From: Hedera helix
Taxonomy: Eukaryota > Streptophyta > Magnoliopsida > Apiales > Araliaceae
Assembly: GCA_947179155.2 (NCBI GenBank)
Contig: OX359283.1
Span: forward strand, 12,512,847 to 12,576,846
Length of the DNA: 64,000 nt
Reading direction: 5' to 3'
This document shows positions 34,271-46,039 of the stretch, one piece after another. Each line of letters opens with the position of its first letter. Position 1 is the first letter of the stretch. The position numbers and the translations under genes were made by a program. The notes under the pieces are model-generated. The model was not told the DNA's origin, searched no databases, and saw only the letters and a list, made by a program, of their open reading frames with translations.

Positions 34271-35323
34271 TCAGTTTTGCGATGATGGACCTCTGATTTT
34301 CAACTTATTATTGCTTCCCTTATTTGCATTTCTTTCCTCTCTCGTACGGCCCTTCTTCATATGATCTGGTGCACCATAGTTGAAACATCCTTCACTCTTC
34401 CCTTTTAGGCATTGCGGAGAAAAGTGCCCTGGTTGTCCACAATTAAAACAGACCCCCTTACCCTTCCTACATTCTCCCGTATGATTCTTACCACAAGTCT
34501 CACATTTATTTGCTTTCTTCATCTTTCCTCCAGACTTACTTCGTCCCGACGATTGGCTATCATACCATTTCCTTTTGTTCGAATTACTTCCCTTATTGCT
34601 TCCTACTTGGTGTCCTTCTTGACTCTTCTTACCCTTCTGATCCTATTGATACTTCGATAGCGCTTCACTTCCCCCTTCGACGATGATCACCTTCTTTAAC
34701 AAAGTCAAAAAGACAGTAATATGTAGAACTGCTACCTTATTATACACCCAGAGTTTCAACCCTTGTTCAAATCTTCTCGCCTTTCTCACTTCAGTGTCCA
34801 CCTGGTGTGAAGTAAACCTTACCAATTCATTGAATTTCGAAGCATAATCTGCAACCTACATACTTCCTTACTTCAAATCCAAGAACTTCATTTTCATCCT
34901 CGTCTGCATACTTTTTGGGGAATAATTCTCAAAAAATAGTTCCTTGAATCGAGCCCATGTGATTACACCTTCTCCGACTCTATTTTATTGGTCTTCCACC
35001 AGTAGTTTACTTCACATTTCAGCATAAAGGTAGCAAATGATGTCTTTTGTTTTTCGGCCACCCGTACAACCTTGAACACTTTTTTCATCCCATGTTTGGG
35101 CTTCTATTGGATTAGTAGTCCCACGAAACTCTGGCGGTCCTACTAATTTAAAATCTTTAAAATTTGCCAGATGACTTACTGGCTGCTCCATCCCTGTAAC
35201 AGGTCTACTTTGTAGTGCTTCAACCAACATATTTGTAAAAGCCCACATCAAGTCAGTTTGACCTTCTGCATTATTTATGGATTCTTCTACCCTTGGGTTT
35301 CATACTTGTCTACGTTGCGACAT
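34271..35323 (-). pseudogene. Element 2 gag
   Basis: Starts MSQRRQV at 35323, then a stop. It continues NAEGQTDLMWAFTNMLVEAL, FKDFKLVGPPEFRGTTNP and a broken capsid region. The C-terminal zinc-knuckle frame is intact at 34271-34522: CETCGKNHTGEC, CFNCGQPGHFSPQC, then a degenerate CFNYGAPDH. Compared with element 1 the ATG is kept but several frameshifts are present. Confidence 0.8.
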
Positions 35324-35529
35324 TGTCTGCTAAAAACAAAACCTTACATTAACACTTTTGTTTTACCTTTTATACAACATTTTACTAATGTTAATATTTA
35401 CAATTATGAATGCACTTTTCAACACAAGACAAACATAATAAAATCACATTTATATTCATATACCACTATTTTAATACATCAAGTAACAACCCATGACATA
35501 CTACTATAAATGCTCACCAACCAATAGTT

Positions 35530-35671
35530 ATCCCCCAAAGAACAGAAAGTGAGGATTTAAACTATATTAACCCTATAACAAAACCAAAGTCGGGATCTAA
35601 TACTATCCCAAGTCAAAAAAAATACTGGGATTTACAACAAATACATGTCCCTACTATAAAAAAAAATGGGA
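35530..35671 (-). other. Stem-loop array of element 2
   Basis: Homologous to 12888-13036. The third stem, ATCCCA/TGGGAT (35605-35610 with 35626-35631), is perfect. The fourth keeps four pairs (TCCC/GGGA). The first two are decayed. Confidence 0.4.
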
Positions 35672-35729
35672 ACTAACTGCATCTATATACAAGATAAATA
35701 CAATAACATAACTAATGGCGGTGCATCCC

Positions 35730-36265
35730 ACTATACACAGCCTCATCGTGCTCCAGTCAGGCAATTCTGTCAACTACCCGGCCTGCGACTCATAGCGCGG
35801 CGACTCAAGTCCTCCTCTCAGGGATACCTCTGGATCTGACTTCTCAGCCTACTAAAGGTTATATCCATCGCAAAGCCTAGGGAATCAATCCTGGATGCCC
35901 CCATCTCAGACCTCTCTTTCTGGCTTATCCACTCTCCATGCAGCTCTCATTCATGCATCAGATATGTGGATCTTGTCCACAATCTTAAGATCAAATTCAG
36001 CCTTTATAGCCACATACTCTACCTACAACTCTATGAGACTCAACTCTGCCTGATCATTTTCCTCCTTCAGCTCTATGTTCCTAGCCACCATCTAATGTAC
36101 TAGGAGCCCTAACTGTTGCATGAAGTGCTCATACCCCTGCAGCTGTGTCTTTAGCTCCCTCATATCATTCTCTAGCTGATACACCACATCCTTATACTCG
36201 TCCTCCATCTTCTGGTGAACCTGGTTCTGTTCCTCTAGATGCCAAACTCTATCCTCGAGTCTTAT
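35730..36265 (-). pseudogene. Element 2 leader ORF, C-terminal part
   Basis: Minus-strand pieces such as LEEQNQVHQKMEDEYKDVVY match LEEQNHTRQAMEGQYRDVAY of element 1. The acidic N-terminal half is missing because a chromovirus fragment of opposite strand joins at about 36265. It shows that the leader ORF is a family trait. Confidence 0.6.
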
Positions 36266-36820
36266 GAGCAAGAAAAGGTTTTTCAATTAATTAAATCTAA
36301 ATTAACTAATGCTCATTTACTTGCTTTACCTAATTTTGCTAAGATGTTTGAACTTGAATGTGATGCTTCAGGTGTATGAATTGGAGCGGTATTAATGCAA
36401 TAAGGCAAACCGATGATGTACATTAATGAGAAGTTGAGTGGAGTAGTCTTAAACTATCCTACATACGACAAGAGTTGTACACGTTAGTTTTAGCCTTAGA
36501 GACATGATAACACTACCTATGGCCTAAGGAGTTCATGATTCACACGGATCATGAATTATTGAAGTATTTGAAAGGTCAACACAAATTGAATAAAAGACAT
36601 GCGTGGTGGATGGAGTTTATCGAGACATTTTCGTATGTCATCCGATATAAACAAGGTAAGGAGAACATCGTCGCAGATGCTCTATCGAGAAAGTATGTGT
36701 TGTTAAATACTCTTAATGAAAAATTACTTGGGTTTGAACGAATTAAGGAATTATATGCATTAGACCATGATTTTCGTGAAAAGTATAAATCTTGCATAAG
36801 AATGTTGTAGGTAAATTTAA
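36266..36820 (+). pseudogene. Chromovirus RNase H fragment, plus strand
   Basis: The plus strand reads KVFQLIKSKLTNAHLLALP, FELECDASGV, IGAVLMQ, EKLSGVVLNYPTYDKS, HTDHELLKYLKGQHKLNKRH, FSYVIRYKQGKENIVADALS and LLGFERIKELYALDHDF. This is the RNase H and linker of a chromovirus lineage distinct from elements 1 and 2. A few stops occur in the first 250 bases, then a 91-codon open stretch. Neither RT upstream nor integrase downstream is attached. Confidence 0.85.
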
Positions 36821-37145
36821 AGAATCAACCACTCTCAGATGCTTGGCGTGCTCTTCCTCTGTCTTCGAGTAAACAAAAATATCATCTATGAATACAACAA
36901 CGAACTTGTCCAATTGCTGCTTGAACACTCTATTCATCATGTCCATAAATGTTGCTGGCGCGTTCGTCAGCCCGAACAACATCACCAGAAACTCAAAGTG
37001 ACTATATCGAGTTATATATGTTGTCTTCGGTTTGTCCTATTTTCTCACCTTCAGCTGGTGATACCCCGTTCTTAAGTTAATTTTTGAAAAGTACTTCGCT
37101 CCCTTTAGTTGATCAAACAGATCGTCAATCCTGGGCAACGGGTAC
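36821..37145 (-). pseudogene. Isolated Tekay-like RT core fragment
   Basis: The minus strand encodes the RT palm: FGLTNAPATFMDMMNRVF, LDKFVVVFIDDIFVYSKTEE and an upstream YPLPRIDDLFDQL-like end. It spans element 1 positions 10466-10803, almost exactly what element 2 lacks at 33417-33418. It is bordered by the plus-strand RNase H fragment on one side and copia integrase on the other. Confidence 0.8.
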
Positions 37146-38768
37146 ACACAGTCGTGTGTGGGACCTATGACAACAAATGCAAGAAGAAGGTATTCATTCA
37201 TTACTTTCACTGATGATTCTAGATTTTGATATATTTATTTAATGAAATACAAATTTAAATCATTTAAAACGTTCAAAGAATTCAAAAGTGAAGTATAAAA
37301 ACTAATAGCCAAAAGTATTAAATTTCTTCAATTAAATCGAGAAGGAAATACTTAAGCAATAAGTTTCTAGATCATCTCAAGCGAGATGGTATTCTCACAG
37401 AATGGACATGGTGATGATCCATAATGAGTATTACCGATCTTCCAATATCCTTTTAGGGTTATGCCCTAGAAACAATCGCATATCTACTAAACAAGGTATG
37501 TTCAAATTCCATCCCTCATACTTCATATGAGTTATGGATAGAGAGGAAACCAAGTCTTAAGTATGTTAATATTTGGATTGTCTAACTTATGTCAAAAAGT
37601 TTGACAGTGATAAGCTTGTAACAAGATATGATAAATGTAAACTTGTGAGATATCCTAAAGAAAGTTTAGGGTATCATTTCTATAATCTGACTAATTAAAA
37701 GGTGTTTGTTGAAACACGCTACCTTATAGGAAAAAAAGTTTTTTCTTAAAGGGTTAGTGGGAGTAGAATAGATCTTGAAAAAGTTCAAGAACCACAAAAC
37801 ACTACAGATCAAGTGAAGGAATGTGTACAAGTAGATAAACCTATTATACCACAACTAAGTCATAAATCTGGTCTAATACCGAATATACCTAAAAGGTATA
37901 GATTCATTATAGATGATGATGATGATGTACACATCATAATGGATAATGATCCATTTACATACGATGAGGCATAAGTATTAGATACTCGAGAGAAATGGCC
38001 AATGACCATAAAATCCGAAATGGGTCTTTAGAGAAAGACTAAAGCAGATAGCAAGGTGGAGACCTATAAGACCTAACTAGTGGTAAAAAGATTTCAAACG
38101 AGATCAAGGAGTTGACTATAATGAAACTTTTCACTAGTGAAAATGTATATATCCATTCAGATTTTACTTGCAGTTGCAGCTTACCATACAAAATGATGTA
38201 TGTATGATACAACCAAGATGATTTATCTCCATGAGGATGGAGTAAATTAAATATAAAATCTACAACGATCCAATTATGGATTGAAGGAAATTTCTTAAAG
38301 ATGGAACATCCGTTTTGATAAGACAATCAAAAGAGTTTAATTTTATCAAAGACGAGGATGAACCAAATATGTACAAAGGTTAGTGGGAGCACTGTGACAT
38401 TCCTAGTATTATGTGTTGATATACTACCAATAAGGAATGACATACCGATGCTACAATCAATAAAGATGTGGTTGTCTAAAAACTTCTCCATCAAGGACTT
38501 GGGAAAAGCATCCTAATATTCTATTCAGGATAAAGATCTATAGAGATAGATCGTAAAGGATGCTCGGCTTGACTCAAGGAATGTACATTGATTCGTTGAT
38601 ATATATTAGACCTGATACTGCTTATGTATGATAAACAGATATCAATTCAATTATGGAGAAGAACATTGGAAAAGAGTTTATAATGATGGGTTTGATATAA
38701 AACTAGAGGACTTAATAGACCCAAGTTTTGTTCAGACTAACTAAGATAACAGCATATCCATTTCAGGT
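37146..38768 (+). pseudogene. Copia integrase and reverse transcriptase
   Basis: Recognisable integrase pieces: VCG then MTTNARR, FITFTDDSRF, YLMKYKFKSFKTFKEFKSEV, ETIAYLLNKV, SYELWIERKPSLKYV. The spacer has RYRFIIDDDDDVHIIMDN. RT pieces: EKWPMTIKSEMGL, RKTKADSKVETYKT, ISIQILLAVAAYH, an altered VDDILL-type site near 38415, KDLGKASYILG-like sequence, and RPDTAYV. The frame is broken throughout, so this is a pseudogene. Homology continues into RNase H at 42563. Confidence 0.8.
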
Positions 38769-38773
38769 AATAC

Positions 38774-41700
38774 TGTGACGACCTCAAATCCGAGTTCTTT
38801 AACCTTGGGTTTGGTTCTCACTGTACAATACTTACTGACAATTAAATACATATATTGCATTTAAACTTCGCGGAATAATACAAAAGGTTCCTTATAAAAA
38901 TGCTACACTTCCCAAGGTCAATTAACCTTAATTGTAACATTACATATCTTAAGGGAAATACAAAAGATTTACAAAAGAAATTACATAACAGTAATTTAAT
39001 CTAGCATGCATTATCTAACTACGCGTTTGCTTTTCCCTTGCCATTTTCTTGCTTAGAGCATTCGGGCTTAGCTGAAATTTAGTCATGATATAGCAAGAAT
39101 GAGTAACTAAATGGCTCAACAAGTCTATAAGAAACATCATACGATATACCAAGATGAAAAGGGAAATAACATCAGGGCTTTCAACAATGAATAACAGTGG
39201 TGAAAGAAATCAACAAACAATATTTCAATATAAGAATGGATTGACTTTATTGTTGAGTGGTCTTTAATGACCATGATCTCCTACTAAGGTAGAACAGACA
39301 AACAATATCTAACACCTTGTTAAAAATAACAGGACACTCGAGGGGATCAGTCCTCTTATATCCTACGTATATGCATAACATTTAGATTTCTTGCGCAAAT
39401 TCGGTTTCCCAACAAATAAAAATCCCCTTTAACTAGGGTTGTTCATTCTCAGTCTTACTATAAGAATCCGTACCAGACAATGGTTTGGATAAGCTTTTAT
39501 AATATTCAATTAGATGCATTTATCTAGCCGAAACATGCATTTATCTAGCCGAAACAATTAGCTTAGACATTCTTAAACAATTCGTAAATTACTGAACTAT
39601 AACATTTGCAAAGGCACTATATGCGAATACAATACAATAATGATATGAAGTAATTTTTGATAATTAATTCACTCAAATGTCTACCAAATAACTACGAGAG
39701 TGTAGATACTTGCTCAACAATAATTGAATTGCTCAATGTAAATAAGGTTGAAGAATACTTGCGACAATAAATACAAGTTAGGGTTAAGAAGAAACTTGCC
39801 TCGTGCGTTGTTTACGGCTAACCAATTTAATTTAACAATCCTTGAGCGGACCTAACAATTAAATCATTTTAATCTTAAATTAGTATCATATACTTGTAAG
39901 TATAATGACCTTTATAACTCTTGCGTACCACATAATTGATTAATTACGAGTATTTAAACACTTAGGAAATATTATCATTACTTGATAATATTTCATACAC
40001 AAAGAACATATATTAACTATTTAATATAGTTCAAACAATTATCTAATATTATTAACAATTTAATAATATTTTATTAGTCTTGTAATATTATTAATCATTT
40101 AATAATATTTTATTAGTCACTTAATATTATTAATCCTTTAATAATATTTTATTATTCTTTTAATATTATTAATCATTTAATAATATTTTATTAATCTTAT
40201 AATATTATTAATCATTTAATGATATTTTATTCATCTTCTAATATTATTAATCATTTAATAATATTTTATTACTTTATTAATATTATTAATCACTTAATAA
40301 TATTTTATTCATTATCTAATATTATTAATCATTTAATAATATTTTATTTATTTACTAATATTATTGCTTATTATTAATATTTTATTGATTTTCTAATATT
40401 ATTATTCATTTAATAATATTTTATCTAATTATTAATATTATTAATCATTTAATAATATTTTATTGACTTATTAATATTATTACCCATTTAATAATATTTT
40501 AATCTCTTACTAATATTATTAACCATTTAATAATATGTTATCAAACTGTTAATGTTATTCATCATTTAATACTTTTTAATCATATATTAATATTATTAAT
40601 CCTTTAATAATAATCTTTAATCAATACCAATAGTTAACTTTTTAATGGTGTTAACCTTAATCTTTATTTTAAACATTTAGTTACCCATTAGATACTAATA
40701 AACACTCTATATTGGTTTACTATTCAAACAAATTCATTTTACACTTATTTCAATTTAATTTTATCACAAAACCCGACCTGACTCGGACCGACCCGACCTG
40801 GACCACAAAAGTCTACCAAAGTGGCACTGGGCGCGCCACTATAGGCCTATGAGTGGCGTGGGGCACACCACTCTCCCAGATTATTAGACTGCCCGACCCT
40901 CCGACACTCCGACAGCCATAATTTCTTCATTTTAAAATATTTTTGGGTGATTCTTGAGTCTATCCTCATCCGAATTTTCCCCTCTACAATTTCTCTTTAG
41001 ATCACCAATCCAAATTCCAATTGTAACAGGAGTAAAAATGGCTCACAAGAACAGAGTGAAAACTAACTTCACAAATCCTTGGTTTTATTGGTTCGAACCT
41101 GAATAAAATGTGATCTATACGTCCAAATGACATAAACTCAGTTTTGTTAACCTTGTAACTTCTTGTTTTATAATATTTCATGGTTCAATCACATTTTTGA
41201 AAACATTTGACATGAAATTTAAAGATCGAACCACCTAGGGTTTAAAAATGACATCATTTATGGTAAAAGTTATAACTTCTTCGTTATTCAATATTTTTGA
41301 AAGCTTCAAGTTGAGTTTTCTTTAAAACTCATAGATATAACTTTATATCCATAAAAATGCAATTTCCAACTTGTATATTTCAAAATACAACATTAAACAT
41401 TTCATGCTACGTTAGAGTTTTACTGGTAAAGTTTGATATGAACATTTTTACCATTTTTAAGCATACCACACATACCAAATCATGATATGAACACCTCATA
41501 CTATGAATATACATATATTACATAGTTAAATACTTCTAACACATCAAAACGAGTTTTGATCGGTTAAAAATAGATTTTAACCGTTCAAAATTGTTCTAGA
41601 CCATAAAAATGAAATAAAGAGAAGTTAGAGCGCTTTTAAACCTTAGAGATTTGTGTGCTCTCCTTCTCCTCCTACCAAAGTATGTAGTGAAGCTTGTGGA

Positions 41701-42557
41701 CATTCACCAAGCTCAACCTCTAGCCATTTTCTCACAACTTTCAAGTGTATCTCTCAAATGCTCACAAATACTCTCTATTTTTCTTTCTAGAAAAACTTCA
41801 AATGAACTAACCAACATCACCAAGGTTGTGGAGTGTCTTATTTATAGCCAAATGCTAATCATCCATTAGTTCTCTTAATTCACCAATGTTGGTGAATTTA
41901 GAGCTTAATCTAGCTTACTATTGCATGGATGGACATTGTGATTGACTAGGGTTGTTGGCCAACCTTGTCATAGTGTAAATTAGAAGCAACATGAAAATCA
42001 AGCAACCCCAAGTGGGCCCCCTAAAATCTCAGCAAAAATGGCCTTTTCCATGCCATTTTTCCTTTAATTTTTCTACTTTAATTATACATATATACATCTA
42101 TATATTTATATTCATATATGTAACAATTTTGACTTTTTATTGGGCTCCACTTTGGACTCTAGGATTAAATATATTGAGTTCATCCATTTAATTGGTTTGG
42201 GCTCAATTTAATTAACACATTGGGCTAGTATTTAAATAACTATGCTACCTTTAATTAAAATAAGCATTGTGTTTGTTTAATTAATTACATGGACTAAGGT
42301 TTAATTTAATTACTTGGGCTACTAGGTAAATTTAATTGACCTAATTTAACAACTCATTTGGATTTAAAATATAATCCAATTAGATTTGTTTTAATTAATT
42401 ATACACATTGCTTTAATTCTTTAAATAAATATACACACACATAAGTACATTTATTTAATTATCTAATGCACAATTAATTAGTACAAAAATTTTAAATTCA
42501 TTGCTAATTATTTATTAATTATAATTACAATGATTAATGAAATCCATGGTCATTACA
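38774..42557 (-). mobile_element. Solo LTR, 3784 bp, with perfect 5-bp target duplication
   Basis: Runs from TGTGACGACCTC to GGTCATTACA and is flanked by AATAC at 38769-38773 and 42558-42562. Deleting it rejoins the copia RNase H frame (SGNT then ITSNDAAVSWK). It is in the same superfamily as the LTR ending at 1485 and the one at 20159-27161. It contains a long AT-rich tandem array. Confidence 0.95.
40020..40620. repeat. AT-rich tandem array, about 15 units
   Basis: Units of about 35-45 bases with the core TAATATTATTAATCATTTAA followed by TAATATTTTATT. Each core is partly self-complementary. Unit length varies slightly. It lies inside the solo LTR at the place where element 1 LTRs carry a different AT-rich array. 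Confidence 0.9.
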
Positions 42558-42562
42558 AATAC

Positions 42563-42950
42563 GATTACCTCGAACGATGCTGCAGTGAGTTGGAAAAATT
42601 CCAAACAGCAAGGAGTTGCTGATTTAGTGACAAAGACATAGTAAATAATTATAAGTGAAGCTGCAAAGATGATTATTTGGTTCAACAAATTCATTACAGA
42701 ACTTATAATGATTCCTAGCATTAAAGGAGTTTAATTCGTCAAGGAACCTAGGTCTCATCTGAAATCCAAACATGTGTTGCAGCACTTTCATATAATTAAA
42801 TGAATCATAGAAAATGAGACGACACCATAAAGATGGCAGGCTCTCAGTACAGCATTACAAATCCATTAACTAAAGCATTTACTAAAAAATTTGTACGTCA
42901 CTTAGAGAAGAATGGTATGGGGATACCAAAAAATGATTGGCTTTAATACA
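42563..42950 (+). pseudogene. Copia RNase H, C-terminal part
   Basis: After the solo LTR the plus strand continues AAVSWKNSKQQGVADLVTKT, two stops, then ISEAAKMIIWFNKFITEL, and later NPLTKAFTKKFVRHLE. These are the usual last blocks of copia RNase H. Confidence 0.85.
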
Positions 42951-42960
42951 AGTGAGAGAT

Positions 42961-44918
42961 TGAAAGTAGTATTCCCTCAAGCCAATCACATTTGATGTGA
43001 TAAGTATATACTTTATAATCTTATTTGTTTATTAATAAAAGTATCAAGGCATTTCTTTATTCATGATTAATTAGATGAATTAATTAAATGGATAAACCCA
43101 TAGTTTTTAAGCAATGCTTTTAGAACCATGACGAGGATCATGTTAATGAGATCTAAATTCAAGATAGCTCAAAACTAAAATTGTTCCTAATCGTTAGATC
43201 ACTAAAAAGTGGATTAGTAGATCCAGATAGATTGGTACATACTATGCTTACGCTTATAAAGGGGATGATTGATCTCATAATCATTTGTGTAGAGACACTA
43301 AAGCAAGTATATAGGTGCTTATTAGAGAATAAGTTCACTGAACATGACTCGCTCAAGGAACACCTAATAGAGTTTTACTTGTCTGTCAAAAGGAATTCCT
43401 TATGTGATAGTCGTACAAGTGGCCTTGGACTTGAGATCATCATAGTCTCTTGTGTGTACTAAGTTATACTTTGACATATTCCTTAAGACTTTTTGGTATA
43501 TCAAAGGATATGTTTGGGTAAGGTACACATGGAGATATTTGAATGATCAACAAAAGATTTACCACTTTTAGTAAAGGGAGAGAATGTCCTATGCGATTCA
43601 ATAAGTGACAACTCAGAAATCCCTGGCCAGGGTTGAATGAAATTAGAAAGGAGTTTCTAATTTACATTAATTAAAGTTGTGCATTTGTGAATGGAAATGC
43701 ATACGATAAAATAAATAAGACTTGACAGAAATTCCGCGTCTTATATTTGATTGGGACATTGTATGGTAGATAGATTAAATTGTACGATAATTATTCATTG
43801 AAAGGTTCTTTTACGATCAAATGCTGAAATCTATATTATCTGGAATGTTGATTAATCGCTAAGGGGGTTTACCCTTATTGTGAAATAATTATTTATTCTG
43901 AATTAAAGAGTTAATTCGTAATAAATGAATTAGAATTATTCTAATTTATTTATTATACAACCGATTTAATATAAAGAACCTAAAGGGTCACACTGCAAAA
44001 GAGTAATATTTATTTTAGAAGAGGATAGCATAATCGTAATAATAAATTAAGTATATTTGTTTTATACTATGGTGATTAAATAAATTAAATAGCTTAATAT
44101 TTATAGTTTAGTATTTTAAAAATACTAATTATAAATTAATAAAAAAAGTCTTATTATTATTATTATTATTAATATTATTATTATTATTACTAGTATTATT
44201 AATTAGTTCCTAAATGATTTAGGAATTAATTAATAAGTAGTAGTAGTATTGTAAATAATTAAGTTCCTAAATGGCTTAGGAATTATAATAATTAATTAAG
44301 TTACTAAATGGTTTAGTAATTAATTAATAATAAGTACTCTCATTATTAAATAATTAAGTTCCTAAATAGTTTAGGAATTATAATTAATTAATTTAGTTTC
44401 TAATTAAATTAGGAATTAAATTAAAACCCTAATCCTAAATAGTTTAGGAGGGTTGACTATATCTACAAATAAGATGAGTCTTATCATATATTAAGGTTAC
44501 ACACTCTTTCATAAGAATAGAGAGAATACTTCATAATTCTCTACGTCTAAAGAGTTAGAGAGAGAGAATTAGGGCTAGCCACTCATGATTTGGGGAAAAT
44601 CAAAATTCACGCCTTGAATTCATAGATCTCTTGGTAGATCACATTTAGAAGCTTCACACTTGGGGAGCTAAGATTGATCTGTGGAATCTAATCGGTGAAT
44701 TTGAAGTAGAACGTGAAGGATTAAAGGGAGTTGAACTTGTACCTATGGAAGCTTGGTTCTACAAAGGTATAAATCTTTTATCTTTCCTCAATTAATAATT
44801 GTCGCATAAGAAATATCCTGGTTATTAGTTTGAATAAAAAAATTAAAATCTGATTTTTCTTACTTCCGTTGCGCTTATATAATTTGATTATATATATGTC
44901 ATATTTTGCAAACCAACA
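42961..44918 (+). repeat. Copia 3' LTR, about 1958 bp
   Basis: Begins TGAAAGTAG right after a purine-rich AAGTGAGAGAT and ends AAACCAACA. The 5' LTR is missing, so the limits rest on the PPT position and the CCAACA terminus. It holds the CTAAAGGGTCACA block common in such LTRs, a palindrome cluster at 44207-44449 and the likely transcript leader AGAGAATACTTCATAATTCT. No protein coding. Confidence 0.7.
44207..44449. repeat. Six palindromic hairpin units in the copia LTR
   Basis: TTCCTAAATGATTTAGGAA (44207-44225) recurs at 44264-44282, 44301-44319, 44359-44377, 44397-44415 and 44433-44449. The unit at 44301 has TTACTAAA paired with TTTAGTAA, a compensated change. Confidence 0.75.
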
Positions 44919-45490
44919 TGTGAGTGCTATAAGAATTCAAGACAGAATCACTGATGAAGAAGGCAAATTCATAATAAGATTACTTGATTTCAAGTACAAG
45001 TGTGTTATTAATATTGTGGATTTCAGATAAATAGGAAATATCAACATAAAGAGATATCTCTATGAAGATATGTATTGAAGTGAGGATATTGAATAATATG
45101 GTATGTTCTGTAAGAAAAAAAAATTTGTCATGGATAAAGATACAAACATTTATTGCAAGATTTTTCTGTTCCAAGAACCATCCTATTATTAAGGCTGTGA
45201 ACCTTGGATATATAGAAGCATAGAATGTCTAAATCTTAAGGTTAAAAATTGACCGGTATATATGGTGTTATCCATATATATCCAGATGCACTACAAGTTG
45301 ATACTTGTAGCAAAGGATGAGATTGAGACTAAGTTAAGATCTAGGGATTAAGTAAAAGAAATTTTTAAAGAATTGTCTAAAATAGACAAGTACAACCAAT
45401 ATGATTATGGGATCATTAGTTAAATTGGTAGATGTATGGAGTTTAACACACAATCCGTTGTAGTGAGTATGGGGATTTTGGGTCGTGATA
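44919..45490 (+). mobile_element. LTR tail fragment of the 20159-27161 family
   Basis: Aligns with 26580-27161: GAGATATCTCTATGAAGATA, GGATAAAGATACAAACATTT, and the end GTGAGTATGGGGATTTTGGG then TCGTGATA for the usual GTCACA. The left part is replaced by the copia LTR. Confidence 0.55.
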
Positions 45491-45982
45491 GTTGTGATGC
45501 CGGTCAGAGGTGGTACTAATTGAGTGTTGTTTGAGCCAGGGGCGGAAGGAGTGACGTTGGAAGAAGGTGATCGAGGTGTGGTAGAATAGGTGAAAGGGAG
45601 GGACCAGAGGGTGACAGTGGAGGGGTGGTGGTAGGTGAAGGGAAGGGTGGAGGGGTGGGGGTGGGGTTGAAGAAGCGGTTGCTAGTGGAAGAGTGGCAAT
45701 AGGTGAATGGGTGGGTGAGGGTGGAAGAGTGGCGGCGGGTGAAGGTGTAGGAGCCGGAGCTGGAGGAGGAAGAGTAGGTGTGGCAGCAGTGACACTGATG
45801 GCCAACTTCTGACCCGCGGAACAGTGACATGGTATAGTACAGAGGTAGTAGTGGTCGCCGGAAGAGTTGAGAGTAGCCCTCTTCAGATCTGATCTTCTTT
45901 TGCTTTTTTGTAAATCTTTATAGTAATGGATGTTGATATTATCAAATGGCAACAACGTATTTATAACAGTATAGAGATACAT
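45443..45982 (-). pseudogene. Phytocyanin-like (blue copper/uclacyanin-type) exon fragment
   Basis: Minus-strand frame of 179 codons. Its middle reads LNSSGDHYYLCTIPCHCSAG followed by QKLAISVTAATPTLPPPAPA. This matches the C-terminal half of a plant phytocyanin domain (consensus GxHYFICGxPGHCxxGQKLxIxV), followed by the Pro/Ala/Ser/Thr-rich arabinogalactan-like tail of uclacyanins and early nodulin-like proteins. The Cys and His copper-site residues are seen, but the usual Gly of PGHC is Cys. The N-terminal copper His, disulfide partner and GPI signal are missing. An upstream ATG with a hydrophobic stretch (MASTIPFIALPSFQL at about 46178) might be the old signal peptide. The 3' end runs into an LTR tail, so this is a broken host gene. 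Confidence 0.5.
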
Positions 45983-46039
45983 GGTTATTCAAAATATACA
46001 TGCACTTAGAATTCTTAATCAAAGAGGATATGAAAATAT

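Larger units (their letters stand above)
32028..36265 (-). mobile_element. Element 2: internally deleted Del/Tekay-like chromovirus
   Basis: Parallel to element 1 on the minus strand, from leader ORF to integrase, but without LTRs. Two clean internal deletions can be seen by comparison: near 33148 the RNase H and linker (element 1 positions 9434-10213) are missing, and near 33418 the RT core (10465-10810) is missing. The left end lacks the chromodomain and PPT. The right end lacks the N-terminal acidic part of the leader ORF, the PBS and the 5' LTR. It is a dead fragment. Confidence 0.85.
37146..44918 (+). mobile_element. Ty1/copia element, 5'-truncated, split by a solo LTR
   Basis: Integrase, RT and RNase H remnants occur in the copia order (integrase before RT) at 37146-38768 and 42563-42950, followed by a PPT-like AAGTGAGAGAT and a 3' LTR (42961-44918). 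The 5' LTR, gag and protease are missing. Many stops and frameshifts are present. A 3784-bp solo LTR interrupts RNase H. Confidence 0.82.

Noticed and set aside
40020..40620. CRISPR-like array
   Set aside because: Units are contiguous with no unique spacers, AT-rich, inside an LTR of a plant genome.
43181..43462. 93-codon frame
   Set aside because: Inside the copia 3' LTR, no domain, no relative.
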